From an uncultured bacterium (GTDB taxonomy: Bacteria; Oederibacteriota; PGYV01; Palsa-1178), in contig CALAOR010000088.1 of assembly GCA_937889595.1 (NCBI GenBank), positions 84,005 to 148,004 on the forward strand: 64,000 nucleotides of DNA, in the 5' to 3' direction. The number at the start of each line of letters is the position of its first letter. Positions within the stretch are counted from its first letter, which is position 1. The position numbers and the translations under genes are program-made. Positions 18,231-26,678 of the stretch are shown in pieces. The notes under the pieces are model-generated. The model did not search any database, was not told the DNA's origin, and worked only from the letters and a program-made list of their open reading frames with translations.

Positions 18231-18374
18231 ATTTTGATTTTTATGCCGGACAACTTCAAAGCTATTTTTTATGCGATTACCGATATATTATAATACAAAA
18301 TTTAAAATTTGCAATTTGAATTTTCACGTGTAAATTTTGGCTTGACCCTGACTTTTAATGTTGCCGGAGGTAAA

Positions 18375-19277
18375 TCACCTTACATACGCGCCGATAAGCA
18401 ATGCCCCTGCTATGAAATGCGCCGCGAGCGTCAATGCGCAGGCCGGTCCCAGTTTTGAAGGTGTTTCATATTTTTTCCACAGTTCAAGGCATGCGGCCGC
18501 GGATAACAACCCTGCGCATCCAGCCAGCAGGCCTTTAGCAGGCATAATTCCCCAAAATATCCCGACAGGAATGGATGAAAAAGCCGCAGCTGTTATTGCG
18601 GCGTATAAGATCCTTGACCTTTTTCTGCCGAGCCTTACAACAAGATTATTCTTCCCTGTTTCCCTGTCGGCATTATAATCCGGGAATTCCGCCATGACAA
18701 CAAAAGCAGCCGTAAGCAGGCCGAGCGGCAGGGAAATAATCATAGGTTCCAGGCTTGGCGCATTGGTTTGTGCGGTGTAAGACGCGAACGCGATCAACGG
18801 CCCGAAATTCAGGAACACGAGGGCCTCGCCAAAACCGGTACGCGCTATTTTGAACGGGGGCGCCGAATAAAAGATGCCCGACGCCATGCCGAGCATACCC
18901 GATAAAAGTACAAAACCATTGGACTTTAAGGACGCGTAAGCCAGGCACGCGGCGGCAAGTACAAAAAATACGATTCCTTCGGCCCTAACCTCGATCAAAG
19001 TCAATACACTTGACTGCAGCAGCCTGCTTCCCCCGGTAAAAGGCCCTATAAACTCCTTATTAATATTGTCAGTGCCGTCTAAAGCGTCAAAATAATCGTT
19101 TATGACATTTGTCCCGAGATGTATGAAAATAAAACCCAGAAGTACTGCCCAGAATATGCCGGGTTTGAGCGTACTGCCGCGATATGATGCAAGGACGCTG
19201 CCGAGTATCACGGGAATAATTGTAGTGCTTAATATGCCCGCCCTGGTTTCCAGAACATAAGCCAATATTTTTTTCAT
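18375..19277 (-). CDS. menA: UbiA-family prenyltransferase, probably MenA
   Basis: 300 residues with about eight membrane helices. First Asp-rich motif NVINDYFDALDGTDN (near 60-73) and second FPDYNADRETGKNNLVVRLG (near 197-215) both match the MenA (1,4-dihydroxy-2-naphthoate prenyltransferase) consensus. MenA attaches a polyprenyl chain to make demethylmenaquinone. No other men gene is in the window, so another UbiA activity is possible. Confidence 0.85.
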   Translation of the reverse strand: MKKILAYVLETRAGILSTTIIPVILGSVLASYRGSTLKPGIFWAVLLGFIFIHLGTNVINDYFDALDGTDNINKEFIGPFTGGSRLLQSSVLTLIEVRAEGIVFFVLAAACLAYASLKSNGFVLLSGMLGMASGIFYSAPPFKIARTGFGEALVFLNFGPLIAFASYTAQTNAPSLEPMIISLPLGLLTAAFVVMAEFPDYNADRETGKNNLVVRLGRKRSRILYAAITAAAFSSIPVGIFWGIMPAKGLLAGCAGLLSAAACLELWKKYETPSKLGPACALTLAAHFIAGALLIGAYVR

Positions 19278-19323
19278 TTATATCCTCCGTTGTGTTAAAA
19301 TTTATTATACCATAAAGCCATGC

Positions 19324-19432
19324 GTAGAGAGGCTGCAGGAACATGAGCCTGTCGAATGTTGCTGCCTCTCTACCGGGGCGTTAGGAACAGAGCCGTTGTC
19401 AGAGAGGCAGCAAGCAACCGCCCCGCATTATC
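19324..19432. repeat. Nested intergenic hairpins
   Basis: GTAGAGAGGC pairs with GCCTCTCTAC across 29 bases. CGGGGCG then pairs with CGCCCCG. AGAGAGGCAGC is also present a third time. Lies between divergent menA and flavoprotein genes. Confidence 0.6.
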
Positions 19433-19538
19433 CGGCATTGATTATAAGCGATTTTTTTGATACTATATATACTTGAAAAGCAATCCTAAAACAATTGACT
19501 GCAAATTTTTTAATTACATTAACCGGAGGTAAGCTGCC

Positions 19539-20090
19539 ATCAACATACTTATTTTAAACTTAAACCCCGACAAAAAGGACGATGAATTCGAAAAGTACGC
19601 GCAGGAATTCAAAGCCGGACTTGAACACAAACTTCACAGCGTGGAATACGTGGTTGCCCGCGACATGGACATAAAACCCTGCATAGGATGCTGGGACTGC
19701 TGGGCAAAAACCCCGGGAGTATGTGTCCTGCAGGATGATATGCACCTGATACTTAAGCACATCAATCACAATGACCTCCTGGTTTTTGCCGCGCCTTTTA
19801 GCATGGGATTCTTTCATTCTTTTGTCAAAACAGTGCAGGAACGCATGATCCCGCTGCTTTTGCCTTACTCGGAGCTTGTTATGGGAGAGATGCATCATAC
19901 GCTGCGCTACGGGACCTCGCCTGAACTTGCTTTCATTTATAAACCCGAACCCGACACTGATGAAGAAGACGTGCAGATTAACAGGGATGTTTTTGACAGG
20001 TTTGCCCTGAATTTCAGCAGCACCGTGGTATTTTTCCACTCAATAAAAAAATCCGCAATGGAGATCATACATGAAACTGTCGATTTTTAA
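19539..20090 (+). CDS. Flavodoxin-fold FMN/Fe-S-type oxidoreductase, apparent ATC start
   Basis: 183 residues if read from ATC at 19539. The frame encodes [M]NILILNLNPDKKDDEFEKYA and continues to a Cys cluster CIGCWDC (residues 48-54). The N-terminal strand and the cluster match NADPH-dependent FMN reductase/iron-sulfur flavoproteins. A TAA lies three codons before ATC. The first conventional start would be GTG at 19641, which would delete the FMN-binding strand. GGAGG lies 9 bases before ATC, so ATC (or a base-call error for ATG) is the start. It overlaps the next flavoprotein by 20 bases. Confidence 0.78.
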   Translation: MNILILNLNPDKKDDEFEKYAQEFKAGLEHKLHSVEYVVARDMDIKPCIGCWDCWAKTPGVCVLQDDMHLILKHINHNDLLVFAAPFSMGFFHSFVKTVQERMIPLLLPYSELVMGEMHHTLRYGTSPELAFIYKPEPDTDEEDVQINRDVFDRFALNFSSTVVFFHSIKKSAMEIIHETVDF

Positions 20091-20733
20091 CGGTTCACCC
20101 AGGTACAAGGCAGGCAACACAAAAATATTGCTTGAAAAATTCATTGCCGGATTCATGGAAACCCCGGGCAACTGCTTTGAACTTTCATACCTGGCCGCGA
20201 ACAGCGACGCTGCCGAGTATAAAAAGTTATTCAGGGGATCCGAAGCTGTGATAATAGCCTTCCCTCTTTACGCAGATTCCATGCCCTCAAAAGTCAAGAT
20301 GTTCATGGAATCGCTGAAAGAATTCAAGGGGAAGAAAGACAATCCGCAGCTCGGATTCATCGTGCAGTCCGGTTTTCCGGAAGGCGTACACAGTTCGTAC
20401 GTGGAAAAATACCTGAAAAAACTCTGCGTAACGCTCGGATGTTTTTATCTTGGCACAATAATAAAAGGCGGGGTTGAAGGCATACAGATCATGCCGTCTT
20501 ACATGACAAAAAAACTTTTTTCGGATTTTACCGCACTCGGCAGGATATTCGGCAGGACCGAGTACCTGGATAAACCCATAATTTCAAGGATGAAACTCCC
20601 CTTCAGGTACAGCCCTTTGATGTACCCGCTGATATGGCTCATGAAAACGACGGGTTTGAACGACTGGTACTGGAACAGCTGGCTGAAACGGAATAAGGTT
20701 TTTGAAAAACGGTTTGATCAGCCGTACAAATAA
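20071..20733 (+). CDS. Flavodoxin-fold NAD(P)H-dependent oxidoreductase
   Basis: 220 residues. Begins MKLSIFNGSPRYKAGNTKIL, the classic FMN phosphate-binding NGSPR...GNT motif. The second flavin contact is AFPLYADSMPSKVKMFME. Unlike its upstream neighbour it lacks the Cys cluster. The overlap with that gene suggests a translationally coupled pair, possibly a heteromeric flavoprotein. Substrate unknown. Confidence 0.82.
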   Translation: MKLSIFNGSPRYKAGNTKILLEKFIAGFMETPGNCFELSYLAANSDAAEYKKLFRGSEAVIIAFPLYADSMPSKVKMFMESLKEFKGKKDNPQLGFIVQSGFPEGVHSSYVEKYLKKLCVTLGCFYLGTIIKGGVEGIQIMPSYMTKKLFSDFTALGRIFGRTEYLDKPIISRMKLPFRYSPLMYPLIWLMKTTGLNDWYWNSWLKRNKVFEKRFDQPYK

Positions 20734-20774
20734 TAATTAAATGATACTGCCTGAAAACCCTTAAAAACCATCGT

Positions 20775-20850
20775 TGTGGGCCGAATAATATTCGGCCCCT
20801 ACAAATATCTGTCTGCACTTGTAGGGGCAGCATATCATGCTGCCCGCCCC
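20775..20850. repeat. Dispersed palindromic repeat (copy B)
   Basis: GGGCCGAATAATATTCGGCCC followed by CTACAAATATCTGTCTGCA and a second palindrome GGGGCAGCATATCATGCTGCCC. Its reverse complement matches the element at 43985-44045 over more than 40 bases. Confidence 0.85.
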
Positions 20851-21137
20851 TTGCGGATTTTTCCGACCGCTTCCAAATATCATCCCAACACATGTCCAAT
20901 AGAATACCACACGTTTGACTTGCTTTTTTTGTGTATAATCAGAGCATCCAATACCCTTCTACTATCTACTCTCTACTATCTCAAGCCCTTGATCTCAAAA
21001 AAAAGAATCCCCGGGAGCTATAAGGGGTTTGGGAGGGGTAGGGAAAACTCCCGGGGAATAGGTGTTAACCTACGACAATTAGACGGTGCAGGCTTGGGGA
21101 AAGTTCCATTCGTTTAAGGGTGAGGCATTGTTTTTCC
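20851..21137. other. Intergenic region with G-quadruplex motif inside a hairpin
   Basis: At 21009-21056 CCCCGGGAG and CTCCCGGGG form a 9-bp stem. Its loop holds GGGGTTTGGGAGGGGTAGGG (21024-21043), four G-tracts with loops of 1-3 bases, a textbook G-quadruplex motif. Word-like tacTctactatct repeats lie at about 20955-20985. No ORF with a ribosome site and no clear DnaA boxes were seen. Confidence 0.6.
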
Positions 21138-21166
21138 TTGACACTTCTCCCATTATCCCCTATAAT
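21138..21166 (+). promoter_or_regulatory. Perfect-consensus promoter for rpmH
   Basis: TTGACA, exactly 17 bases, TATAAT. It lies about 55 bases upstream of the rpmH start codon and is the best sigma-70 promoter in the window. Confidence 0.92.
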
Positions 21167-21220
21167 TATGGACGATTTTTAAAAAAATCATATAAAACTC
21201 AATGAAAACGGAGAAAAACA

Positions 21221-21364
21221 ATGCCAAAAAGGACTTTTCAGCCCAATAGAAGAAAAGCAAAAAAGAAACACGGCTTCAGAAAAAGGATGCTGACAAAGAA
21301 CGGCAGAAGAGTCATCAATGCCAGGCGCCGCAAGGGCCGTAAAGCCCTGACAAGGCCAAAATAG
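21221..21364 (+). CDS. rpmH: Ribosomal protein bL34
   Basis: 47 residues, [20 protein letters not shown] and then the conserved RMLTKNGR...RRRKGRK. This is the standard length and sequence of bL34, a small Arg/Lys-rich part of the large ribosomal subunit. GGAG lies 7 bases before the ATG. It is the first gene of the rpmH-rnpA-yidD-yidC-jag-mnmE cluster. Confidence 0.97.
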   Translation: MPKRTFQPNRRKAKKKHGFRKRMLTKNGRRVINARRRKGRKALTRPK

Positions 21365-21413
21365 GACTAATTTTATTTACAATATATACTATATTTAACA
21401 CGGGGTTACATAC

Positions 21414-21752
21414 ATCAGACGCCAGACTCCCAAGACAAAGGATATTAAATTCATCCTTAAAAACGGCATCAAAGAGGGCAATAACTGTTTTTCCGTTTAC
21501 ATGATAAAACCCGTGGATTCTAAAACAAACTTTTTTGTGGCCAATATTGCGAAAAAATCCGTAAAGCTCAGTGTGGATCGCAACCGGTATAAACGCTGGA
21601 TCAGGGCGGCTTATCACAACCATAAAAGTTCTCTTACAGATTATACCGTGCTCATAATGCCCAGGCGGGGAATGCCCGCTTTAAAATCTTTTGCCGAGAT
21701 CGACTCAAACCTGTCCGGCCTTTTTGAAGGGACAAAAAGAGGTTTTAAGTGA
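21414..21752 (+). CDS. rnpA: RNase P protein component, apparent ATC start
   Basis: 112 residues if read from ATC at 21414. The frame gives [M][20 protein letters not shown] and includes the RNase P signature around [18 protein letters not shown] (residues about 58-75). An in-frame TAA lies at 21396-21398, and the codons between it and ATC are CAC GGG GTT ACA TAC. The first conventional start is ATG at 21501, which would remove the conserved basic N-terminus. ATC (or a base-call error) is therefore the likely start. RnpA binds RNase P RNA for tRNA 5' processing. The end overlaps yidD. Confidence 0.88.
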   Translation: MRRQTPKTKDIKFILKNGIKEGNNCFSVYMIKPVDSKTNFFVANIAKKSVKLSVDRNRYKRWIRAAYHNHKSSLTDYTVLIMPRRGMPALKSFAEIDSNLSGLFEGTKRGFK

Positions 21753-21958
21753 AAAAAATACTTACAGCCTTGATCGTTCTTTATAAAAAAACCGTATCTC
21801 CTTACCTGCCGCAATCATGCAGGTTTCACCCGACATGCTCGCAGTACAGCATACAAGCAATAGAAAAATACGGTTCCATAAAGGGAGGCTTTATGGCAAT
21901 AAAAAGGATCCTGCGGTGCAATCCGTGGAACAAAGGCGGGTTTGACCCGTTGCTTTAG
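21749..21958 (+). CDS. yidD: Membrane protein insertion efficiency factor YidD
   Basis: 69 residues with a GTG start that overlaps the rnpA stop (GTGA). Contains the family signature [19 protein letters not shown] and [12 protein letters not shown]. YidD is a small membrane-associated helper that acts with YidC. Its position between rnpA and yidC is conserved in bacteria. Confidence 0.95.
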   Translation: MKKILTALIVLYKKTVSPYLPQSCRFHPTCSQYSIQAIEKYGSIKGGFMAIKRILRCNPWNKGGFDPLL

Positions 21959-22025
21959 ATCTATGTTCTATGTTCTGTGTTCTATGTTCTGTGAACAGAG
22001 AACAGAGAACACAGAACAAAGATCT
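21957..22025. repeat. Palindromic word array (GTTCTRT) between yidD and yidC
   Basis: AGATCT at both ends encloses four GTTCT-based 7-base units on the left and complementary GAACA-based units on the right. The whole 69 bases fold into one long hairpin. It does not have the T-run of a classical terminator. Confidence 0.85.
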
Positions 22026-22050
22026 TAAATCTATCCGGAGGTTTTTTTAA

Positions 22051-23697
22051 ATGAACAACGATTCAACAAGGCTCATAGTATTCGTGCTGATTGCGGGCGC
22101 AATACTTTTTGGTTCTAATTACTTTTTTGGCCCCAAGCCGAATCCGCAGGGTTTAGCGCCGGCGGCGGCTGCACAGAACGCAGCCAAAGCCCGCTCCGCG
22201 GGTTCTGCCGCGCCCGCGCCGGATGGGACAGTACAAATGAAGCATTCCACGGTCAGGTCGGTGGAAGAAAAATTATATACCATGGAAAACAGCCTTGCGG
22301 TTATTTCCTTTTCAAACATAGGCGGTTCTCTTTCAGGCTTTAAACTTAAAAAATACAATGATATGAAAAACGGGAAAGATAAGCCGCTGGAAATGCTGCC
22401 GGCCAGATCAGTTGCCACGTACTTAAGCCTTTATTCCTCCGAATTAAACCTTACGGACTCAAGCTGGACAAATGACGGCGTAAGTTCGTTAAACGGCGCG
22501 AAAACTATTTCTTTTTCAAAACAGGTAAAACCCGGTATAAAGATAATAAAGGAATTCTCGGTCCCTGATGATTCTTATACGGTTAACGTAAAACTGAAAT
22601 TTGTGAATAAATCCCAGGCACCTTACGCTTTCAAGGACCTTCAATATTCATGGGGTCCGAACGTGCACTATCTTCCGGGAGAATTAACCCTTGTAAAAAG
22701 CGGCACCGGCGGCGGATACAATAAGGTTGTTTACACTTACGACAAAACCTACAAGGTCATTACCACAAACTTAAAAAGCAAGGAAAACAAAATAACGGCA
22801 TTGGACGCGATTCCCGACTGGATAGCCGTAAAAGACCTGTACTTTGCCTCGGCTTTAAAACCGGTTTTAAAAGCGGACATAAAAAGCGCGGTAATTAAGG
22901 ATGAAGCAGGGGGTTTTGTATATCTCGGCATGAATCTGCGCGACATACTGGTCAATGCCGGCTCCGAAGAAACAATCGCGATCGACTCATACATAGGCCC
23001 CGCGGAATATTACAGGCTTAAAAAACTCGGAATGGACAAAATAGTCGATCTGGGCGGCATAAGATTCCTGGGCGAATGGATGTTTTACGGGCTTGATTTT
23101 ATATATAAACTCACAAAAAATTACGGGGTGGCCATACTGCTCCTTACGCTTATAATCAGGCTTCTTTTGTGGATCCCCTCAAATTCCAGTTTTAAGCAGA
23201 TGAAGGAAACACAGTCAAAAATGGCCGTCATCAAGCCCCGCATGGAAACCCTGAAAAAAATATACAAGGATGACGCGCAGAAACTGAATGAAGAAACCAT
23301 GAAACTTTACCAGGAATACAAAATAAACCCTTTTGGCGGCTGCCTGCCCATGCTCCTGCAGCTCCCGGTATTTATCGCGCTCTACGGCACCCTGATCAAC
23401 GTCGTGGAATTAAAAGGCGCTAATTTCGGTTTTTGGATCAAAGACCTTTCCAAACCCGACCCGTTCTACATACTTCCCGTATTCATGGGGTTAACCATGC
23501 TTTTGCAGCAGAAGATGTCGGCGCAGCCTTCCATGAACACGGAAAACGACTCTACCCAGAAAATAATGATGTACGGCATGCCGATATTTCTTACATATAT
23601 GGCATTTCAATGGCCTGCGGGGCTGATGTTGTACTGGAGCATATCAAACTTGCTCGGCATAGCGCAACAGCTTTTAGTCAACAAATCCAAAAAGTAA
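22051..23697 (+). CDS. yidC: Membrane protein insertase YidC
   Basis: 548 residues. One N-terminal membrane helix (about 8-27), then a large periplasmic domain (about 60-340) as in Gram-negative YidC, then the conserved insertase core (about 345-548) with segments YGVAILLLTLIIRLLLWIPS, FGGCLPMLLQLPVFIALYGT and MTYGMPIFLTYMAF-like end. The long periplasmic domain supports a Gram-negative cell. YidC inserts membrane proteins with or without SecYEG. A GGAGG ribosome site precedes the ATG. Confidence 0.97.
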   Translation: MNNDSTRLIVFVLIAGAILFGSNYFFGPKPNPQGLAPAAAAQNAAKARSAGSAAPAPDGTVQMKHSTVRSVEEKLYTMENSLAVISFSNIGGSLSGFKLKKYNDMKNGKDKPLEMLPARSVATYLSLYSSELNLTDSSWTNDGVSSLNGAKTISFSKQVKPGIKIIKEFSVPDDSYTVNVKLKFVNKSQAPYAFKDLQYSWGPNVHYLPGELTLVKSGTGGGYNKVVYTYDKTYKVITTNLKSKENKITALDAIPDWIAVKDLYFASALKPVLKADIKSAVIKDEAGGFVYLGMNLRDILVNAGSEETIAIDSYIGPAEYYRLKKLGMDKIVDLGGIRFLGEWMFYGLDFIYKLTKNYGVAILLLTLIIRLLLWIPSNSSFKQMKETQSKMAVIKPRMETLKKIYKDDAQKLNEETMKLYQEYKINPFGGCLPMLLQLPVFIALYGTLINVVELKGANFGFWIKDLSKPDPFYILPVFMGLTMLLQQKMSAQPSMNTENDSTQKIMMYGMPIFLTYMAFQWPAGLMLYWSISNLLGIAQQLLVNKSKK

Positions 23698-23754
23698 TCA
23701 CAAATCCCATCCGCCTTCGCCAAGGGTTCGGCGGACTGCATCAGGAGGTCATAT

Positions 23755-24405
23755 ATGAACAGCGTCAGAAAAACAGCCGCGACAGTATCTGACGCGGTTA
23801 AAGAATATCTTGACGAAACAAAAGCCCCCCTTGAGTCTGTTTCCTTAAATCTAGTATGTGAAAAAGTCTTCACGGATAAAAAAGAATACACCGTGGAATG
23901 CAGTTTAAGACCGGTTTTAAACGCAGTTTCAAGGCCCACGGTTATATCCGATGACGACGCGGCTTATGCCGGTGATATAGTGACAAAACTTTTAACCCTC
24001 ATGCGTTTTTCAGGATTTAAAATTGAAATCATAAAGAACAAGGACGCCGCCATACTGAAGATAACAACTCCGGGCAAAGACGGCCTTTTAATAGGCAAAA
24101 ACGGACAGAATATCATAGCAATGCAGTACCTGCTGTCCTACGTGCTTGACAAGGACCTTCGCCGCCACTCCCAGGTCATCATAGACGTGGATTCCTATGT
24201 CGACAAACGCGCAGCTTACCTAAGGGGTGTTGTCAGGACCATGGCTGAAAAGGCGGCCGCCGCGCAGTCCGAGGCTATCACGGATTTCCTGCCTTCCTAC
24301 GAGAGAAAACTCATCCACGAAGAGATAAAGAACTTGGATAATATCAAAACATTTTCCATAGGCAGGGGTTCCTACAAGAAGGTAGTAATTACCTCGCTGC
24401 TATGA
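23755..24405 (+). CDS. jag: Jag/KhpB-type RNA-binding protein (KH + R3H)
   Basis: 216 residues. The N-terminal 60 residues resemble the Jag-N domain. A KH domain follows, with DGLLIGKNGQNIIAMQYLL. The C-terminal R3H domain has MTAKA...LPSYERKLIHEEIKN-like residues and ends FSIGRGSYKKVVI. The gene overlaps mnmE by 4 bases. Jag-type proteins bind small and messenger RNAs and affect cell division and envelope genes in other bacteria. Confidence 0.92.
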   Translation: MNSVRKTAATVSDAVKEYLDETKAPLESVSLNLVCEKVFTDKKEYTVECSLRPVLNAVSRPTVISDDDAAYAGDIVTKLLTLMRFSGFKIEIIKNKDAAILKITTPGKDGLLIGKNGQNIIAMQYLLSYVLDKDLRRHSQVIIDVDSYVDKRAAYLRGVVRTMAEKAAAAQSEAITDFLPSYERKLIHEEIKNLDNIKTFSIGRGSYKKVVITSLL

Positions 24406-25790
24406 AGATACAAAACGCCACCATAGCCGCCATAGCAACCGGCACGGCGCGCACGCCTCTCGGCATAATACGCTTATCAGGCCCCATGACCTTTGAAATC
24501 ATGTCAAAAATTTTTGAGTTTAAGAATAAATCCAGGAACATTACTAATGCCTTCACCGGATCGCTTTCATTGGGCTCAATTCACGGTGATTCGGGTATAA
24601 TAGACGAGGCCATACTTTCAATATTCAAATCCCCCGATTCATACACGGGAGAGGATATGGCCGAACTTTCCTGCCACGGCAACCCCCTGATACTGCGCAA
24701 AGTAATGGAAACGCTTGTCAAAAACGGGGCTTTACCTGCCGGGCCGGGTGATTTTACAAGGCGCGCTTATTTAAACGGAAAGATGGACCTTACAAAGGCG
24801 GAAGCAGTATCGGACATCATTGACGCGCGTACCGATGCCTCCCTGAAACTCTCCATCAGCCAGCTCTTTGGCGCGGAAAAAAAAGTCATAGAAGGGCTCC
24901 GCGAAGGCATTATCGGCCTTCTCGCGCTCCTTGAAGCTGATGTGGATTTTGAGCATGATGAAGATCCGTCAAACCAGGCTGATGTTGTTCCCGGTTTTGA
25001 ATCAATAATAATCTTGATCGAAAAGCTCATCAAAAGCGCGGACTTGGGGTTGCTGATAAAAGAAGGCGCTATGGTTGCCATCACAGGACGCCCGAATGCC
25101 GGAAAATCAAGCCTGCTTAACGCGATCACGGGCTTTAACCGGGCCATAGTAACCGACATCCCCGGTACAACCAGGGATACCATAGAAGAGTCCGTGGTTA
25201 TGGACGGCATCCCGGTTTTATTGACAGATACGGCCGGCATAAGGCATTCGTCCAACCCTATAGAAATAGAAGGCATAAAACGGGCCAAAGCAGCCGTGAA
25301 AAGTTCTGATGCGGTTATTTTTACAGTGGACCTATCCTCGCCTTTTACAGAAGAAGATAAATCCCTTTACGCGGAATTGTCGGGCAAGCCCCATGTAATA
25401 GCTTTAAATAAGACCGATATGAAACACTCTTTTGAAGCGGCTTCCCTAGCCGGAGCGTTTCACCCCGGTGCGCCGGTCATATATATATCAGCGCTGAAAA
25501 ACGATAACATCAGCAGCTTAACAAAAGCCGTTAAAGATATTATAATGAGTTCCAGAGGGTTAGACGACCCGGCTGAACCTGTGATATCGGCGCTGCGCCA
25601 CAAAACAGCGCTGGAAACCGCGCTTCGTGAAATACGGGAAGGCCTGCTTTCCGTCAATCACTCGCTAAGTTATGAAATAGCAGCGGAACACGCAAAGGCG
25701 GCCGCAGCCGCCGTGTCGTCAATAACCGGTGAAATAGCCGTGGAAGATGTGCTGGAAAAAATATTTTCAAATTTTTGCATAGGAAAATGA
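24402..25790 (+). CDS. mnmE: tRNA uridine-5-carboxymethylaminomethyl modification GTPase
   Basis: 462 residues. N-terminal folate-binding domain (SPDSYTGEDMAELSCHGN), a helical domain, and an inserted G domain with GRPNAGKSSLLNAI (near 230), TTRDT, DTAG (near 275) and NKTD. The protein ends FCIGK, the invariant catalytic C-x-G-K motif. With MnmG it modifies the wobble uridine of several tRNAs. The gene is coupled to jag by ATGA and to the next gene by an overlap. Confidence 0.97.
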   Translation: MKIQNATIAAIATGTARTPLGIIRLSGPMTFEIMSKIFEFKNKSRNITNAFTGSLSLGSIHGDSGIIDEAILSIFKSPDSYTGEDMAELSCHGNPLILRKVMETLVKNGALPAGPGDFTRRAYLNGKMDLTKAEAVSDIIDARTDASLKLSISQLFGAEKKVIEGLREGIIGLLALLEADVDFEHDEDPSNQADVVPGFESIIILIEKLIKSADLGLLIKEGAMVAITGRPNAGKSSLLNAITGFNRAIVTDIPGTTRDTIEESVVMDGIPVLLTDTAGIRHSSNPIEIEGIKRAKAAVKSSDAVIFTVDLSSPFTEEDKSLYAELSGKPHVIALNKTDMKHSFEAASLAGAFHPGAPVIYISALKNDNISSLTKAVKDIIMSSRGLDDPAEPVISALRHKTALETALREIREGLLSVNHSLSYEIAAEHAKAAAAAVSSITGEIAVEDVLEKIFSNFCIGK

Positions 25791-26314
25791 TGATGGATAA
25801 AAAACCTATACTAATTTTACATTGCCTGGCCCTGCTGTTTATGTTCACAGCCGGCTTAAGGGAACCAGAGGATGCAATAAACAATAAAAACATTATAAAG
25901 AACGGTTCTGGTTTTTCGGACTTCATCATAGGCATGAAGGAAAACACGGTTTACAGGCTGCGGGACCTTTTGGGCAGGCGTTTTATAGTTCTGGCCTTTT
26001 TAGACTCATCAGCCGCATCCGGCACGTTAACCGCACGGATCATAAAAAATATCGGTTCAATTATTGCCGTGAAACCCGGATTGCTCTGGCTCAACATCAC
26101 CATGGACAAACATCACGCTGAAATACACGAAATTACTTCCGTGCTGAAAATACGGTACCGGACGCTTTCTGAAAACATACCGCGAGGTTACTCATCCGGA
26201 ACCCGGCCCGCCGTGTTTATTATGGACCCCAACGGCATAATACAGTTCATATATATCGGTTATTCCCCAACAATCATGAACGATATAAAAAACTGGCTAA
26301 GGGGGACGGTATAA
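25787..26314 (+). CDS. Thioredoxin-fold secreted protein lacking catalytic Cys
   Basis: About 175 residues. The start is placed at 25787, overlapping the mnmE stop, though the next two ATG codons are equally possible. A hydrophobic N-terminus (about 5-20) looks like a signal or anchor. The central strand-turn region (RRFIVLAFLDSSAASGTLTA) occupies the place where AhpC/TlpA-type redoxins have C-x-x-C, but no Cys is present. Later PAVFIMDPNGIIQFIYIGY matches the cis-Pro strand. It is thus a redox-inactive redoxin relative. It leads a group of four small membrane-linked genes. Confidence 0.6.
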   Translation: MMMDKKPILILHCLALLFMFTAGLREPEDAINNKNIIKNGSGFSDFIIGMKENTVYRLRDLLGRRFIVLAFLDSSAASGTLTARIIKNIGSIIAVKPGLLWLNITMDKHHAEIHEITSVLKIRYRTLSENIPRGYSSGTRPAVFIMDPNGIIQFIYIGYSPTIMNDIKNWLRGTV

Positions 26315-26673
26315 TGCGCAGGGAACTAAGCCCGCTTCACGCAGCACTTGCTTTATCAGCGCTGCTTGGGGCAGCCGGCTTATACCTGACAGTCGACTCT
26401 TACAATACCAGGATGGCGCTGCTTGCCGCTGAAAACCAGCTTGAATTCCTGCGTTCCATACCCCAGATCGCGGGCAATTCAGCCGAACCCGTTAAACTTC
26501 CGGCTTACAAGTCAAACATGATCCTTGAGCAGGATGAAAATCTAAAAGGCTGGCTGTACAGTTCCTACTACAAATCAATTTTTTCAGTGCGCCAGGCAGC
26601 CGTATCCGTAAAAAAAACCGGGTTTAGGCCTGTGGTCCTGGAAACGCTGCTTGACGCCAGGGAACGCAGGTAA
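26314..26673 (+). CDS. Small membrane-anchored protein, unknown
   Basis: 119 residues, start overlapping the preceding stop (ATAATG). One N-terminal membrane helix (about 8-25), then a helical, charged extracytoplasmic part. The shape is similar to pilin-assembly (PilN/GspL-like) partners, but no signature was found. It is part of a tight four-gene run. Confidence 0.5.
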   Translation: MRRELSPLHAALALSALLGAAGLYLTVDSYNTRMALLAAENQLEFLRSIPQIAGNSAEPVKLPAYKSNMILEQDENLKGWLYSSYYKSIFSVRQAAVSVKKTGFRPVVLETLLDARERR

Positions 26674-26678
26674 CTGCC

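Noticed and set aside
20734..21220. Replication origin next to rpmH
   Set aside because: rpmH-rnpA often lies by oriC, but dnaA, dnaN and clear DnaA-box clusters are not seen.
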